Below, one piece after another: positions 8,407 to 16,243 of a DNA stretch of 64,000 nt. The stretch comes from JAQUOA01 sp037443785 (GTDB lineage Bacteria; Bacteroidota; Ignavibacteria; UBA10030; UBA8401): contig JBBINR010000009.1 of the NCBI GenBank assembly GCA_037443785.1, positions 38,053 through 102,052 on the forward strand, written 5' to 3'. The position numbers were made by a program, and so were the translations under genes. Numbering within the stretch: position 1 is the stretch's first letter; each line of letters begins with the position of its first letter. The notes below the pieces were generated by a model. It was given only the letters and a program-made list of their open reading frames with translations. It did not search any database and was not told the origin of the DNA.

Positions 8407-9330
8407 ATGGTTGAAAATTCACAAGCAAAATTAAAATTAGTACTTGCTTTCGGAGCTGTCTACATCATCTGGGGATCAACCTATCTCGCGATCCGTTATG
8501 CGGTTGAAACGATTCCCCCGTTTTTGATGATGGGAATTCGATCGGTGATCGCTGGAATAGTCCTTTATTTATGGAGCAAAATTCAGAAAAGGGCAGAAAT
8601 ACGGCAACAACATTTTGTACCGCTGTTCATTATTGGAATATCGTTCTTCCTTTTCGGTCATGGCCTGCTTGCATGGGCACAGCAACGCGTTCCCTCTGGA
8701 CTTGCCGCTGTCCTGATTGCATCTGAATCTTTATGGATCTTTATTATCGAAACTATTTTTATCCGCGATACAAGGGTTCGTTCAAAAGGCATTGTTGGAT
8801 TGATCATCGGTTTTATCGGAATTATCTATCTAATCGCATCGACAGAAGGCATCAACACATCGAATGCTGATTTTACGGCATCGCTTGCTATCATTCTCAG
8901 TTCTCTTTTTTGGTCAGGCGGAGCAGTTTATTCGCGAATTGCAAAGCTTCCATCATCCCCATTTTTGTCGGCAGGCGTGGAATTGATTATCGGCGGTATC
9001 TTTCTTCTTATAGCAGCATATTTTGCGGGTGAAATGAATTTCATACGGTTGAGCACGATTTCTTTGCGTTCAGTTCTTGGACTTGGATATTTGATTGTGT
9101 TCGGATCCGTCATTACATTCAGTGCCTACGTATGGCTGCTGCGCCATACGTCTGCAACACGTATCTCAACTCATACATACGTCAATCCAATTATCGCCAT
9201 AGTGCTCGGATGGATTGTTGCGGACGAATCACTTACACTGCAGCTTTTCATTGCAACAACACTAATTATTATTTCTGTCTACCTTGTTTTGAATGATCAG
9301 TTGAAAGACACGAAATCATCGTCGATATAA
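8407..9330 (+). CDS. EamA/DMT-family transporter (YedA-like)
   Basis: Protein of 307 residues with ten hydrophobic spans in two EamA repeats. Family marks are WGSTYLAIRYAVETIPP in span 1, GLLAWAQQRVPSGLAAVL in spans 3-4, and the second-repeat SAYVWLLRHTSATRISTHTYVNPIIA segment. Members export amino acids or other small metabolites; the substrate here is unknown. An in-frame ATG at 8386 is possible, but the ATG at 8407 places the first span at the usual distance from the N-terminus. No clear ribosome-binding site is seen for either. Confidence 0.87.
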   Translation: MVENSQAKLKLVLAFGAVYIIWGSTYLAIRYAVETIPPFLMMGIRSVIAGIVLYLWSKIQKRAEIRQQHFVPLFIIGISFFLFGHGLLAWAQQRVPSGLAAVLIASESLWIFIIETIFIRDTRVRSKGIVGLIIGFIGIIYLIASTEGINTSNADFTASLAIILSSLFWSGGAVYSRIAKLPSSPFLSAGVELIIGGIFLLIAAYFAGEMNFIRLSTISLRSVLGLGYLIVFGSVITFSAYVWLLRHTSATRISTHTYVNPIIAIVLGWIVADESLTLQLFIATTLIIISVYLVLNDQLKDTKSSSI

Positions 9331-9412
9331 TTTTTTTGAGCAAATCGAAACTATTTTTGACGGCACATGCACCAATCTGATTTCATCGGCACAAAAATAA
9401 ACACCCTCACTA

Positions 9413-10402
9413 TCATTCATTCCTGTATGTCATTTCTCGATTATATTTTGTACGGTATTGAATGGGCGACAAGCCTGTAATTTTTTTGAATGTTGTGCGA
9501 AATGCTTTTGTGTCTGAATATCCAACTTTGTACATCACTTCGTTGACATTTTCGCGTGACGACTCCAAACTCATTTTTGCAGCTTCAACTTTCACCCGTT
9601 GAATATATTCAACGACGGTATTGGACGTTGCTTTTTTAAATCTCCGCTCAAGATTTCTTCTTCCGATGGCAAGCATTGACGCTAACTGATCAACCGTTAT
9701 TTTAGCATAAAAATTGTTCTCAATAAATTCCTGCGCCTTTTTTATTTGTTCATCCTCGTGATCTTTTTGCCCTTTGAACATGATAAATGACGATTGATTG
9801 TCGCGATCAATCTCTATTTCGTAATATTTTGCAATTTGTACAGCCAGATCACGGCTCGCATATTTTTCGACGATATAGAGAAGAAGATTCCAGAATGAAT
9901 TTGCTCCGCCGCTGGAATATATTCCCTGTTCGTCGGTAATGACTTTGTCGGAGACAAGGTGGACATCCGGAAACATTTTCCTGAAATCATTCTCAGCAAT
10001 CCAGTGCGTTGAACATTTTTTTCCTTTCAACAATCCGGTTGAGGCAAGTAAAAAGGATCCCACACATAAACTGGCGACTTCTGCCCCGCCGATGTACTGT
10101 TTCTTAATCCAGGGGAAAAAATCCTTATTCAGTGAAATTACTTTTTCCATCATTCCGTTCACAGGCGGAATGATAATGAGATCCGTCTTTTCCACTTCCG
10201 AAATTGCATAGTCCGGCTGAACGGTAAACAATTTATCATAGACGCGTACCTCTTTGGTGAGGCCGACCAATTTTACCCTGAACAAAGCCTGTTTGCCTTG
10301 ATTCTCCAAAAATGTATTTGCAATGGTAAATGTTTTTAACGCGCCTTCAATACAGCCTAATACCGCGGCACCTTGGGGAACAAGTATAGAGATATGTTTC
10401 AT
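9413..10402 (-). CDS. GlxA-family transcriptional regulator (DJ-1/PfpI plus AraC)
   Basis: Protein of 329 residues. The N-terminal half is a DJ-1/PfpI (class I amidotransferase-like) domain with DLIIIPPVNGM and the nucleophile-elbow Cys in EVASLCVGSFLLAS at about residue 113. The C-terminal part is an AraC DNA-binding domain with ITVDQLASMLAIGRRNLERRF and VNEVMYKVGYSDTKAFRTTFK. The amidotransferase-like domain normally serves as a ligand sensor. The first in-frame start gives ten extra residues; the ATG at 10402 begins the first beta strand and is preferred. It is transcribed away from the effector-binding gene at 10686, and the 283-nt space between them shows no clear operator. Confidence 0.88.
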   Translation of the reverse strand: MKHISILVPQGAAVLGCIEGALKTFTIANTFLENQGKQALFRVKLVGLTKEVRVYDKLFTVQPDYAISEVEKTDLIIIPPVNGMMEKVISLNKDFFPWIKKQYIGGAEVASLCVGSFLLASTGLLKGKKCSTHWIAENDFRKMFPDVHLVSDKVITDEQGIYSSGGANSFWNLLLYIVEKYASRDLAVQIAKYYEIEIDRDNQSSFIMFKGQKDHEDEQIKKAQEFIENNFYAKITVDQLASMLAIGRRNLERRFKKATSNTVVEYIQRVKVEAAKMSLESSRENVNEVMYKVGYSDTKAFRTTFKKITGLSPIQYRTKYNREMTYRNE

Positions 10403-10685
10403 AATTAATGATAAGAAAAGCAATTGTCGCAATCAACCCCTTAGAATGCCGTATTTACACCCTTTGAAATTGATTTAACGACAGTATATTGAAGATCTAA
10501 AATTGACCTAATCCGGTAACGAAACGAATTATTAAACGACGCAGTATCGTAATGAGCACCAGGTGGAGAAAAAAAATGTTTTCCATTGTTATAAGTCTAT
10601 ACGTTTCTCTTAGCGTGAATTCGTGGATAAAAATTTATCTTTTTATTGCACAAAATTTCTTCTTCAAAAAATAAGGAGTGAAGTT

Positions 10686-11093
10686 ATGGAAAAATATCAC
10701 CTGAAAGATGATGTAAAATTATTTTGTGTTCCGGCAAAATCTTTTCCCGATGGAATTATGGAAGCGCATAACAAAGTACATGCTCTTGTTCCTTTCTCCA
10801 ACAACCGAAGATATTTCGGAATCTCTTATCCCGTCAATGGCGTTATTGTATACAAAGCTGCTGCGGAAGAATTGCACGAAGGGGAAGCAGAAAAATTTGG
10901 ATGCGACACTTTTGTGGTAAAGAGTGGAAATTACATCAGCCGGTTAATCAAAGATTACGCAAACAACATTCGACACATTGATTCCACTTTTCAAAAATTT
11001 ATTGCCCGTCCGGACATTGATCCAAACGGCTGCTGTGTTGAATGGTATATAAATGAAAAGGATGTTCGCTGTATGGTGAGATTAATTCGATAA
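10686..11093 (+). CDS. Effector-binding (GyrI-like) domain protein
   Basis: Protein of 135 residues that looks like a free-standing GyrI/BmrR-type effector-binding domain: a VKLFCVPAKSFPDGI strand, a central GVIVYKAAAEEL segment, FVVKSGNYISRLIKD, and a C-terminal GCCVEWYINEKDVRCMVRL strand. No DNA-binding domain is attached, so it is more likely a small-molecule binder than a regulator. An upstream extension from 10623 is open, but the ATG at 10686 has AAGGAG at optimal distance. It heads a plus-strand series that includes two RibD-C/DHFR-like genes. Confidence 0.6.
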   Translation: MEKYHLKDDVKLFCVPAKSFPDGIMEAHNKVHALVPFSNNRRYFGISYPVNGVIVYKAAAEELHEGEAEKFGCDTFVVKSGNYISRLIKDYANNIRHIDSTFQKFIARPDIDPNGCCVEWYINEKDVRCMVRLIR

Positions 11094-11132
11094 ATTAATG
11101 AAAAAATAAATTATAAGAGGAGATAAAATACC

Positions 11133-11723
11133 ATGAGAAAAATTATCGTCTTATCAAGGATTACATTAGATGGAGTAATGCAATCGCCTAGTGGACCTGA
11201 TGATAAATCAGGTGGTTTCAAATATGGTGGTTGGACTTTACCCTATTCTGATGAAACTGCTGGGAAGGTCTTTCAAAAAATGATGAAACCTGCTGACCTT
11301 CTTTTAGGTAGAAAAACTTATAAGGTTTTTGCTGATTACTGGCCCGAACATGCCGACAATTGGGAAGGCATTAATGATGTTACAAAGTATGTCCTTTCCA
11401 AAAGCATAAAAAAATCAGATTGGAAAAACACCGTTTTCCTCAAAAATTTGGCAGATATAAAAAAGCTTAAGAAATCAAAAGGTGCTGACCTAAAAATTTG
11501 GGGTGGTAGCGAGCTCATTCAACTGCTACTTAAAAATGATTTGGTGGACGAACTCTGGTTCGGTATTTACCCGTTGACCCTTGGTAAAGGAAAAAAGTTG
11601 TTTGCCAATGGCGTAATTCCAGCAGCATTTACATTAGTAGAGAGTATTGTTACAACAAGTGGAGTTATTTTCGTCAATTACAAACGAGCCGGTAAAGTTA
11701 AAACAGGTACCATTAAAGCGTAA
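11133..11723 (+). CDS. Dihydrofolate reductase-family (RibD C-terminal-like) protein
   Basis: Protein of 196 residues of the RibD_C/dihydrofolate-reductase-like superfamily. Hallmarks are the N-terminal MRKIIVLSRITLDGVMQ, the NADP-binding LLLGRKTY near residue 58, the middle WKNTVFLKN and LKIWGGSELIQLLLKNDL segments, and PLTLGKGKKLF with a closing beta-hairpin. Such proteins bind NADPH, but most have no known substrate, and the residues for genuine folate reduction cannot be assumed. AGAGGAG precedes the ATG. It is 12 nt before a close tandem paralogue, and related copies lie at 33825, 34530, 38117 and 38692. Confidence 0.87.
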   Translation: MRKIIVLSRITLDGVMQSPSGPDDKSGGFKYGGWTLPYSDETAGKVFQKMMKPADLLLGRKTYKVFADYWPEHADNWEGINDVTKYVLSKSIKKSDWKNTVFLKNLADIKKLKKSKGADLKIWGGSELIQLLLKNDLVDELWFGIYPLTLGKGKKLFANGVIPAAFTLVESIVTTSGVIFVNYKRAGKVKTGTIKA

Positions 11724-11735
11724 GGAAGAACAACT

Positions 11736-12332
11736 ATGAGAAAAATAATCGTCTTATCAATGATTTCATTAGATGGGGTAATGCAAGCACCCGGCGGACC
11801 CGAGGAAGATACATCGGGCTTTTTCAACTACGGCGGTTGGAGCGCACCGTATGGCGACGAAGTTGGTGGTGCGGTGGTGCAAAAAGAACTGAATCAGACA
11901 GCAGATTATCTTTTGGGGAGGAAAACGTTTGAGATTTGGGAATCCTTCTGGCCGGACCACGCAGACATTTGGCCTGGCATCAATAACGGCACAAAATACG
12001 TTGTGTCCAAAACCATAAAAAAGTCAGATTGGAAAAACACCGTGTTTATCAATAGCTTGGAAGAAATCAAAAAACTCAAAAATTCAAAAGGTGTTGACAT
12101 TCAAGTGTGGGGGAGCAGTAAACTTATTCAGTTGTTATTGAAGAATGATTTAGTGGATGAACTACGGCTCAAAATTTATCCTCTGACCCTTGGCACAGGA
12201 AAAAATTTGTTTAGCGATGGCACGATTCCGGCTGCATTTACTCTAACGGAGAGTTTAGTTACATCTACCGGAGTGATTGTTGCAAATTACAAACGAGCAG
12301 GAGAAGTGAAGACAGGTACACTTGGATCGTAA
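11736..12332 (+). CDS. Dihydrofolate reductase-family (RibD C-terminal-like) protein, tandem copy
   Basis: Protein of 198 residues, collinear with the preceding gene: MRKIIVLSMISLDGVMQAP, YLLGRKTFEIW, WKNTVFINSLEEIKKL, IQVWGSSKLIQLLLKNDL and PLTLGTGKNLF. The tandem arrangement with a 12-nt gap indicates local duplication and cotranscription. It is expected to be a cytoplasmic NADPH-binding reductase-like protein with unknown substrate. It shares the C-terminal YKRAGEVKTGTLGS tail with the paralogues at 33825 and 34530, showing these form one subfamily distinct from the more diverged copies at 38117 and 38692. Confidence 0.87.
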   Translation: MRKIIVLSMISLDGVMQAPGGPEEDTSGFFNYGGWSAPYGDEVGGAVVQKELNQTADYLLGRKTFEIWESFWPDHADIWPGINNGTKYVVSKTIKKSDWKNTVFINSLEEIKKLKNSKGVDIQVWGSSKLIQLLLKNDLVDELRLKIYPLTLGTGKNLFSDGTIPAAFTLTESLVTSTGVIVANYKRAGEVKTGTLGS

Positions 12333-12355
12333 ATAAAAAAATTGAGAAATTAACT

Positions 12356-12732
12356 ATGAACGGGTACTTTTATTTTGAAATTCAAGCCGACGATACGCAG
12401 CGTGCAATAAAATTTTATAAAATATTTTTGGATGGAAGTTTAACGAAACTCCCGGGCTTCCCATTGAATATTGGCGCATTGAAACGGGCGGATCTCGCGG
12501 AGGATTGCTCAAACGTCCGGCACTTCCTCCGTCGCTGGAATGCGGAACAAATGCGTTTGTCTGCTCGTTAGAAGTCGAACGTTTTGATGTAACTGCGCAA
12601 AGAATATTGAATCTTGGCGGAGCAATCGCTCTTCCAAAATTTGCTGTTCCCGGGCAGTGTTGGCAGGGATATTTTTTGGATACAGAAGGAAATACATTTG
12701 GAATTTTTGAGGTTGATGAAAAAGCAAAATGA
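12356..12732 (+). pseudogene. VOC/glyoxalase-family gene with a frameshift
   Basis: The first 22 codons (MNGYFYFEIQADDTQRAIKF) begin a VOC (glyoxalase/bleomycin-resistance) domain in one frame. After the A/T-rich run at 12418-12429 the conserved sequence continues in the next frame as FGWKFNETPGLPIEYWRIE, then GGLLKRPALPP, and ends in GYFLDTEGNTFGIFEVDE. Restoring a single A in the run AAAA at 12419-12422 gives the family-typical KFYKNIFGWKF and a single product of about 126 residues. The gene is therefore either inactivated by a one-base deletion or carries a sequencing error at a homopolymer. It follows the two RibD-C genes by 23 nt. Confidence 0.85.
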
Positions 12733-12859
12733 TAGTGAAAAAATTTGAAACGGTGTTGTAGTGTACGAGAATAAATTTAAGAATAGAAAAATAAAATTAT
12801 TACTTTGTATATTATAAAACTATAAACAGTCCTATCATACGTTACCGCAAAGGAGAGCA

Positions 12860-13282
12860 ATGGCAAAAAATATTTCAACAATTATGATCAACGCTCCGAT
12901 ACAAAAAGTGTGGGACACGGTTACAAAACCGGAGCTTGTTAAACTGTGGCAATACGGAAGTGATTTATTGACAACATGGGAAATAGGCAGCGATATTAAG
13001 TTTAGAACCGCGTGGGAAGACAAAGTATTTGAGCAATGGGGGAAAGTGTTGGCGGTGAAACCGTACGAATTAGTGAAGTATAGTTTATTTGCACCAAGAC
13101 CCGGGCTTGAAGATAAACCTGAAAATTATTTTATCATGAGCTATGTTTTGGCAAGCCAAAACGGTCAGACCAAGCTTGAAATAATTCAGGAAGACAACAG
13201 GCCTAACGCAGTTCAGGAAGAACCGCAAGGTGAAGAAAACCCGATTTTACAATCCCTTAAAAAAATTGCAGAAACTCACTAG
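12860..13282 (+). CDS. SRPBCC (AHSA1-like) domain protein
   Basis: Protein of 140 residues with an Aha1-C-like START fold: ISTIMINAPIQKVWDTVTKP, ELVKLWQYG, WEIGSDIKFRTAW, KPENYFIMSYVL and a C-terminal helix LQSLKKIAE. Its PENY and YG/W patterns are close to the pair at 1373-2287. The ATG is preceded by AAAGGAGAG at good spacing. Function is likely binding of a hydrophobic ligand, otherwise unknown. It stands alone between the frameshifted VOC gene and the ArsR-led operon, with about 130 nt upstream that could hold its own promoter. Confidence 0.87.
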   Translation: MAKNISTIMINAPIQKVWDTVTKPELVKLWQYGSDLLTTWEIGSDIKFRTAWEDKVFEQWGKVLAVKPYELVKYSLFAPRPGLEDKPENYFIMSYVLASQNGQTKLEIIQEDNRPNAVQEEPQGEENPILQSLKKIAETH

Positions 13283-13478
13283 AAGTGATTTCAAAAACAC
13301 CTATTCATTATTATTTCTCTCCAATTTTAGCGGGAGAGAAATCTTGTCTTTTACCCTTATCAATAAAACCGAGATTTCTCATTTGATCTTTTTGGCATTC
13401 GTTCGAACTACGACTTGCAGAACATGACAATAAAATCCGATCAAATCGTATAATTCAAAAAAATAGTTGCAGTATCTC

Positions 13479-13530
13479 TTGACTTTCATTTGTTTAGATA
13501 TTAATATGTAACCAAATGGTTACATATTAA
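13479..13530 (+). promoter_or_regulatory. Sigma70-like promoter overlapped by a perfect palindromic operator of the ArsR gene
   Basis: TTGACT (13479-13484) and TAATAT (13502-13507) are separated by 17 nt, a near-consensus housekeeping promoter. The -10 element lies inside a perfect inverted repeat with 14-bp arms (13501-13514 and 13517-13530; core TGTAACCA-AA-TGGTTACA). The repeat ends 11 nt before the arsR start. Binding of an ArsR dimer here would block RNA polymerase, so autorepression of the operon is the natural inference. Confidence 0.85.
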
Positions 13531-13541
13531 ACGAAAGAATC

Positions 13542-13865
13542 ATGAGAAGAGATGTATTTCAAGCAATAGCAGATCCGAACAGAAGAGCAATCATCAGCTT
13601 GCTGGCGGAACAGCAAAAAATGAATGTGAACGGTTTGGCAGAGAAATTTAAGATCAGCCGCCCAGCGATTTCGAAGCATATCAAAATTCTTTCCGAATGC
13701 GGTTTAGTAATAACAAGTCAGCAAGGAAGAGAAAAATACTGCGAAGTAAAATTTGAAAAATTGAATGAAGTTTCAACATGGGTAGAACAGTACAGAAAAT
13801 TCTGGGAAGAAAAATTGGATGCGCTGGGTGCATATCTCAGTGAAGTGCAGTCGAAAAAGAAATAA
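13542..13865 (+). CDS. ArsR-family winged-helix repressor
   Basis: Protein of 107 residues with the ArsR winged-helix fold: FQAIADPNRRAIISLLAEQ, then the recognition region LAEKFKISRPAISKHIKILSECGLV and the wing ITSQQGREKYCEV. It lacks the Cys pairs of metal-sensing ArsR/SmtB proteins, so it is probably not a metalloregulator. It belongs to the group found beside AHSA1/SRPBCC genes, and a SRPBCC gene is the next gene here. It sits 11 nt behind a palindromic operator that overlaps its promoter, which points to autoregulation and control of the following five genes. Confidence 0.9.
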   Translation: MRRDVFQAIADPNRRAIISLLAEQQKMNVNGLAEKFKISRPAISKHIKILSECGLVITSQQGREKYCEVKFEKLNEVSTWVEQYRKFWEEKLDALGAYLSEVQSKKK

Positions 13866-13924
13866 TTTTTTTTGCACGAAAAAAAGATGTTTTCATCCTA
13901 AAACTATTCGTGGAGGGTTTTGCA

Positions 13925-14434
13925 ATGGCTAATGATCCATCGCAGCAAAGTATGGTAAAAGAAGATCTCATCGTGAAGCGTATTCTTGATGCACCGGTGG
14001 AACTCGTATGGAAATCGTGGACGGTTCCCGAATTGGTGATGAAATGGTGGGGGCCAAAATATTATACCTCCCCGTCGTGTAAAATTGATCTTCGGGAAGG
14101 AGGACAATACATTTTTTGCATGCGTGCACCGAAAAGTCAAGGCGGACAAGATTCGTATGTTTCCGGTATCTACAAAAAAATTGTACCGATGGAACGATTG
14201 GAATTTACGCAAGGCTTATCAGACAAAAATGGAAACAGAATTGATCCTGCATCAGTCGGAATGCCGCCGGATTTTCCTAAAGAGTTCCTTACAACGATTA
14301 TGTTCAAAAAAATAAAACACGACATGACCGAATTAATTATTACCGAGTATGGCTGGACTCCCGGCCATATGTATGTCTACTCACTTGCCGGAATGCAGCA
14401 GTGTATTGATAAACTGGCAGAACGTCTGGAGTAA
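13925..14434 (+). CDS. SRPBCC (AHSA1-like) protein in the ArsR operon
   Basis: Protein of 169 residues with the AHSA1 pattern LIVKRILDAPVELVWKSWTVPELVMKWWGP, a CKIDLREGGQYIFCMRAP strand pair, and a C-terminal helix after GWTPGHMYVY. The WWGP motif is typical of SRPBCC proteins coupled with ArsR repressors. The open frame begins at 13910, but GGAGG lies 8 nt before the ATG at 13925, which is chosen. Together with the ArsR gene it forms the common ArsR-AHSA1 pair; the ligand sensed or bound is unknown. Confidence 0.88.
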   Translation: MANDPSQQSMVKEDLIVKRILDAPVELVWKSWTVPELVMKWWGPKYYTSPSCKIDLREGGQYIFCMRAPKSQGGQDSYVSGIYKKIVPMERLEFTQGLSDKNGNRIDPASVGMPPDFPKEFLTTIMFKKIKHDMTELIITEYGWTPGHMYVYSLAGMQQCIDKLAERLE

Positions 14435-14439
14435 AAAAT

Positions 14440-14856
14440 ATGAAAACAAAAGCGCCGGAATTTTCGGGCAACGAACAAGTCACCGCCTATATTAAAAAAC
14501 TTGATCCAGCCATTGGAAAAATAGTTGAATCGCTCCGAAAAATTATTTTAAGCACGGATAAAAAAATCGATGAACATATTAAATGGAACAATCCTGCTTT
14601 TTATTATACGGGCGAGATGAAATCTTTTAAACCCAAGGAGCATAAGCGGGAGATCATCGTATTTAATCTGTTCAAAGGAAGAATTATGCTCGTCTTCCCC
14701 AGCGGTGCAAAGGTAAACGACACATCGGGATTGCTCGAAGGAGACTATAAGGATGGCCGGAGAATTACAATCCTTAAAGACCTGAACGATGTAAAATCAA
14801 AAAAGCGAGCGTTGCAAAGCGTAATAAAGAAATGGTTAACCCTCGTAGATAAATAA
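14440..14856 (+). CDS. DUF1801-family protein
   Basis: Protein of 138 residues of the DUF1801 (YdhG-like) family, which shares its fold with the frataxin-like iron chaperone Fra. Seen are a helical N-terminus VTAYIKKLDPAIGKIVESLRK, IKWNNPAFYYTGEMKSF in place of the usual W-x-x-P-x-F motif, and IIVFNLFKGRIMLVFPSGA. The gene starts 5 nt after the SRPBCC stop, so it is cotranscribed. Related proteins are at 35158 and 36131 in the same window. The biochemical role is not established. Confidence 0.83.
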   Translation: MKTKAPEFSGNEQVTAYIKKLDPAIGKIVESLRKIILSTDKKIDEHIKWNNPAFYYTGEMKSFKPKEHKREIIVFNLFKGRIMLVFPSGAKVNDTSGLLEGDYKDGRRITILKDLNDVKSKKRALQSVIKKWLTLVDK

Positions 14857-14872
14857 TAACACAGGAGAATGC

Positions 14873-15334
14873 ATGAAAACATCAAAAGAAGTATCCGTTC
14901 AAAAAATTACGCCCTTTTTGTGGTTCGAGAATCAAGCTGAAGAAGCGGCGAAATTTTATATAAGTGTTTTCAAAAACTCAAAAATACTCAGTGTCAATCC
15001 AATGACGGTAACATTTGAGTTGGAGGGTATAAAATTTATGGCCTTAAACGGCGGACCTCATCACAAATTTACGGAAGCAATTTCATTCTTTGTTCATTGC
15101 CAAACACAAAAAGAAGTTGATGGGCTGTGGAAGAAATTTACTGCCAACGGCGGAAAAGAAAATCAATGCGGTTGGTTGCTGGATAAATATGGTGTCTCCT
15201 GGCAAATTATTCCCAGCGATTTGGGGAAATTATTAGGAGACAAAGATCGCGCAAAAGCAAACAGAGTAATGCAAGCAATGTTGCAAATGAAAAAGATCGA
15301 CATCGCTGAATTGAAAAGAGCATACAACGAATAA
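14873..15334 (+). CDS. PhnB-type VOC-family protein
   Basis: Protein of 153 residues with the PhnB/3-demethylubiquinone-methyltransferase-like VOC signature: KITPFLWFENQAEEAAKFYISVFKNS, FELEGIKFMALNGGPHHKF, FFVHCQTQKEVDGLWKKF, and CGWLLDKYGVSWQIIPSDLGKLL near the C-terminus. The final segment AKANRVMQAMLQMKKIDIAELKRAY is typical of the family. The name PhnB does not imply phosphonate metabolism. It is the fourth gene of the ArsR-led operon with AGGAG before its start, and is related to the two-domain protein at 40543. Confidence 0.88.
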   Translation: MKTSKEVSVQKITPFLWFENQAEEAAKFYISVFKNSKILSVNPMTVTFELEGIKFMALNGGPHHKFTEAISFFVHCQTQKEVDGLWKKFTANGGKENQCGWLLDKYGVSWQIIPSDLGKLLGDKDRAKANRVMQAMLQMKKIDIAELKRAYNE

Positions 15335-15356
15335 TAGATCACGAAAGGAAAAAATC

Positions 15357-15746
15357 ATGAAGCGTCTGGTTCTTGCTGTCATTGCTGCAATTTTGATTAA
15401 TGGAATCTTGGCAACCGCCATTGATGAAGTTTTTCATGCCACCGGTGTTTATCCCCCGCATGGCACGCCGTATTTCGATACAGATTTATTTCTCTTGGCG
15501 CTGAGTTATCGCGTCATCATCACAATATTTGCCGCGTATATTACTGCAATGATCGCAAGGGAAAAAGCAAAAACTGCACTGTGGTTTACGGGAATATTGG
15601 GTGCCGTTCTTTGGCTTGCAGGTACACTTGCCATGCGTGGCCTTGGTCCGATATGGTACGGCATTGTCGGAGCTGTTACCGCAATTCCATTGGTATTCTA
15701 TGGCGGTAAATTGTATGAGCGTCGATTACAAAAAACGATACACTAA
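15357..15746 (+). CDS. Small four-span membrane protein
   Basis: Protein of 129 residues with about four hydrophobic segments (residues 4-22, 45-65, 72-90 and 95-117) and a basic C-terminus. No family was recognised with confidence. Its start follows AAAGGAAAAA, 22 nt after the PhnB-type gene, so it is part of the ArsR-led run. Its position resembles that of DoxX-like and other small membrane proteins that recur with SRPBCC/VOC/YCII genes elsewhere in this window. Confidence 0.7.
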   Translation: MKRLVLAVIAAILINGILATAIDEVFHATGVYPPHGTPYFDTDLFLLALSYRVIITIFAAYITAMIAREKAKTALWFTGILGAVLWLAGTLAMRGLGPIWYGIVGAVTAIPLVFYGGKLYERRLQKTIH

Positions 15747-15767
15747 AATATTTCATATGAGGGAACT

Positions 15768-16196
15768 ATGGAAAATCAACCATTTGTCATGGAACGAACA
15801 TTCAACGCGCCCGTTGAAAAGATCTGGAAAGCGATCACGGACAAGAACGAAATGAAGCAATGGTATTTTGATCTCGCAGAATTCAAGCCGGTGATAGGAT
15901 TTGAATTTCAATTCTACGGAGGTCCACCGGAAAAACAATATCTCCATCTTTGCAAAATCACCGAGGTGATTCCGCAAAAGAAATTGACGTACAGCTGGCG
16001 GTACGACGGCTACGCCGGTAATTCTTTTGTAACATTTGAGCTGTTCACTGAAGGAAATAAGACTCGCGTGAAACTCACCCATGCCGGGCTTGAAACGTTC
16101 CCGAACGATGAACCGGCTCTTGCTGCAAAGAATTTTGCCGAAGGCTGGACAGATATTATCGGCAGGTCGTTAAAGGAATATTTGGAGAAGAAATAA
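15768..16196 (+). CDS. SRPBCC (AHSA1-like) protein, last gene of the ArsR operon
   Basis: Protein of 142 residues. The AHSA1 pattern is clear: FVMERTFNAPVEKIWKAITD, MKQWYFDLAEFKPVIGFEFQF, ITEVIPQKKLTYSWRYDG, FVTFELFTEGNKTRVKLTHAG and a C-terminal FAEGWTDIIGRSLKEYLEK. Such proteins bind hydrophobic small molecules in a helix-grip cavity. It is 21 nt behind the membrane-protein gene and is followed immediately by a terminator, so it closes the six-gene operon that begins at 13542. Confidence 0.9.
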   Translation: MENQPFVMERTFNAPVEKIWKAITDKNEMKQWYFDLAEFKPVIGFEFQFYGGPPEKQYLHLCKITEVIPQKKLTYSWRYDGYAGNSFVTFELFTEGNKTRVKLTHAGLETFPNDEPALAAKNFAEGWTDIIGRSLKEYLEKK

Positions 16197-16204
16197 CTGC
16201 AATT

Positions 16205-16243
16205 GCATCCCCGAAATTTCAAAGAATTTTGGGGATGCCTTTT
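16205..16243 (+). terminator. Terminator closing the ArsR-led operon
   Basis: GCATCCCC (16205-16212) pairs with GGGGATGC (16231-16238), and the stem continues inward with mostly A-T pairs to about 14 bp around a 6-nt loop. A T-rich tract follows. It lies 9 nt past the SRPBCC stop codon, between convergent genes, and overlaps the tail of the opposing regulator gene. Confidence 0.85.
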
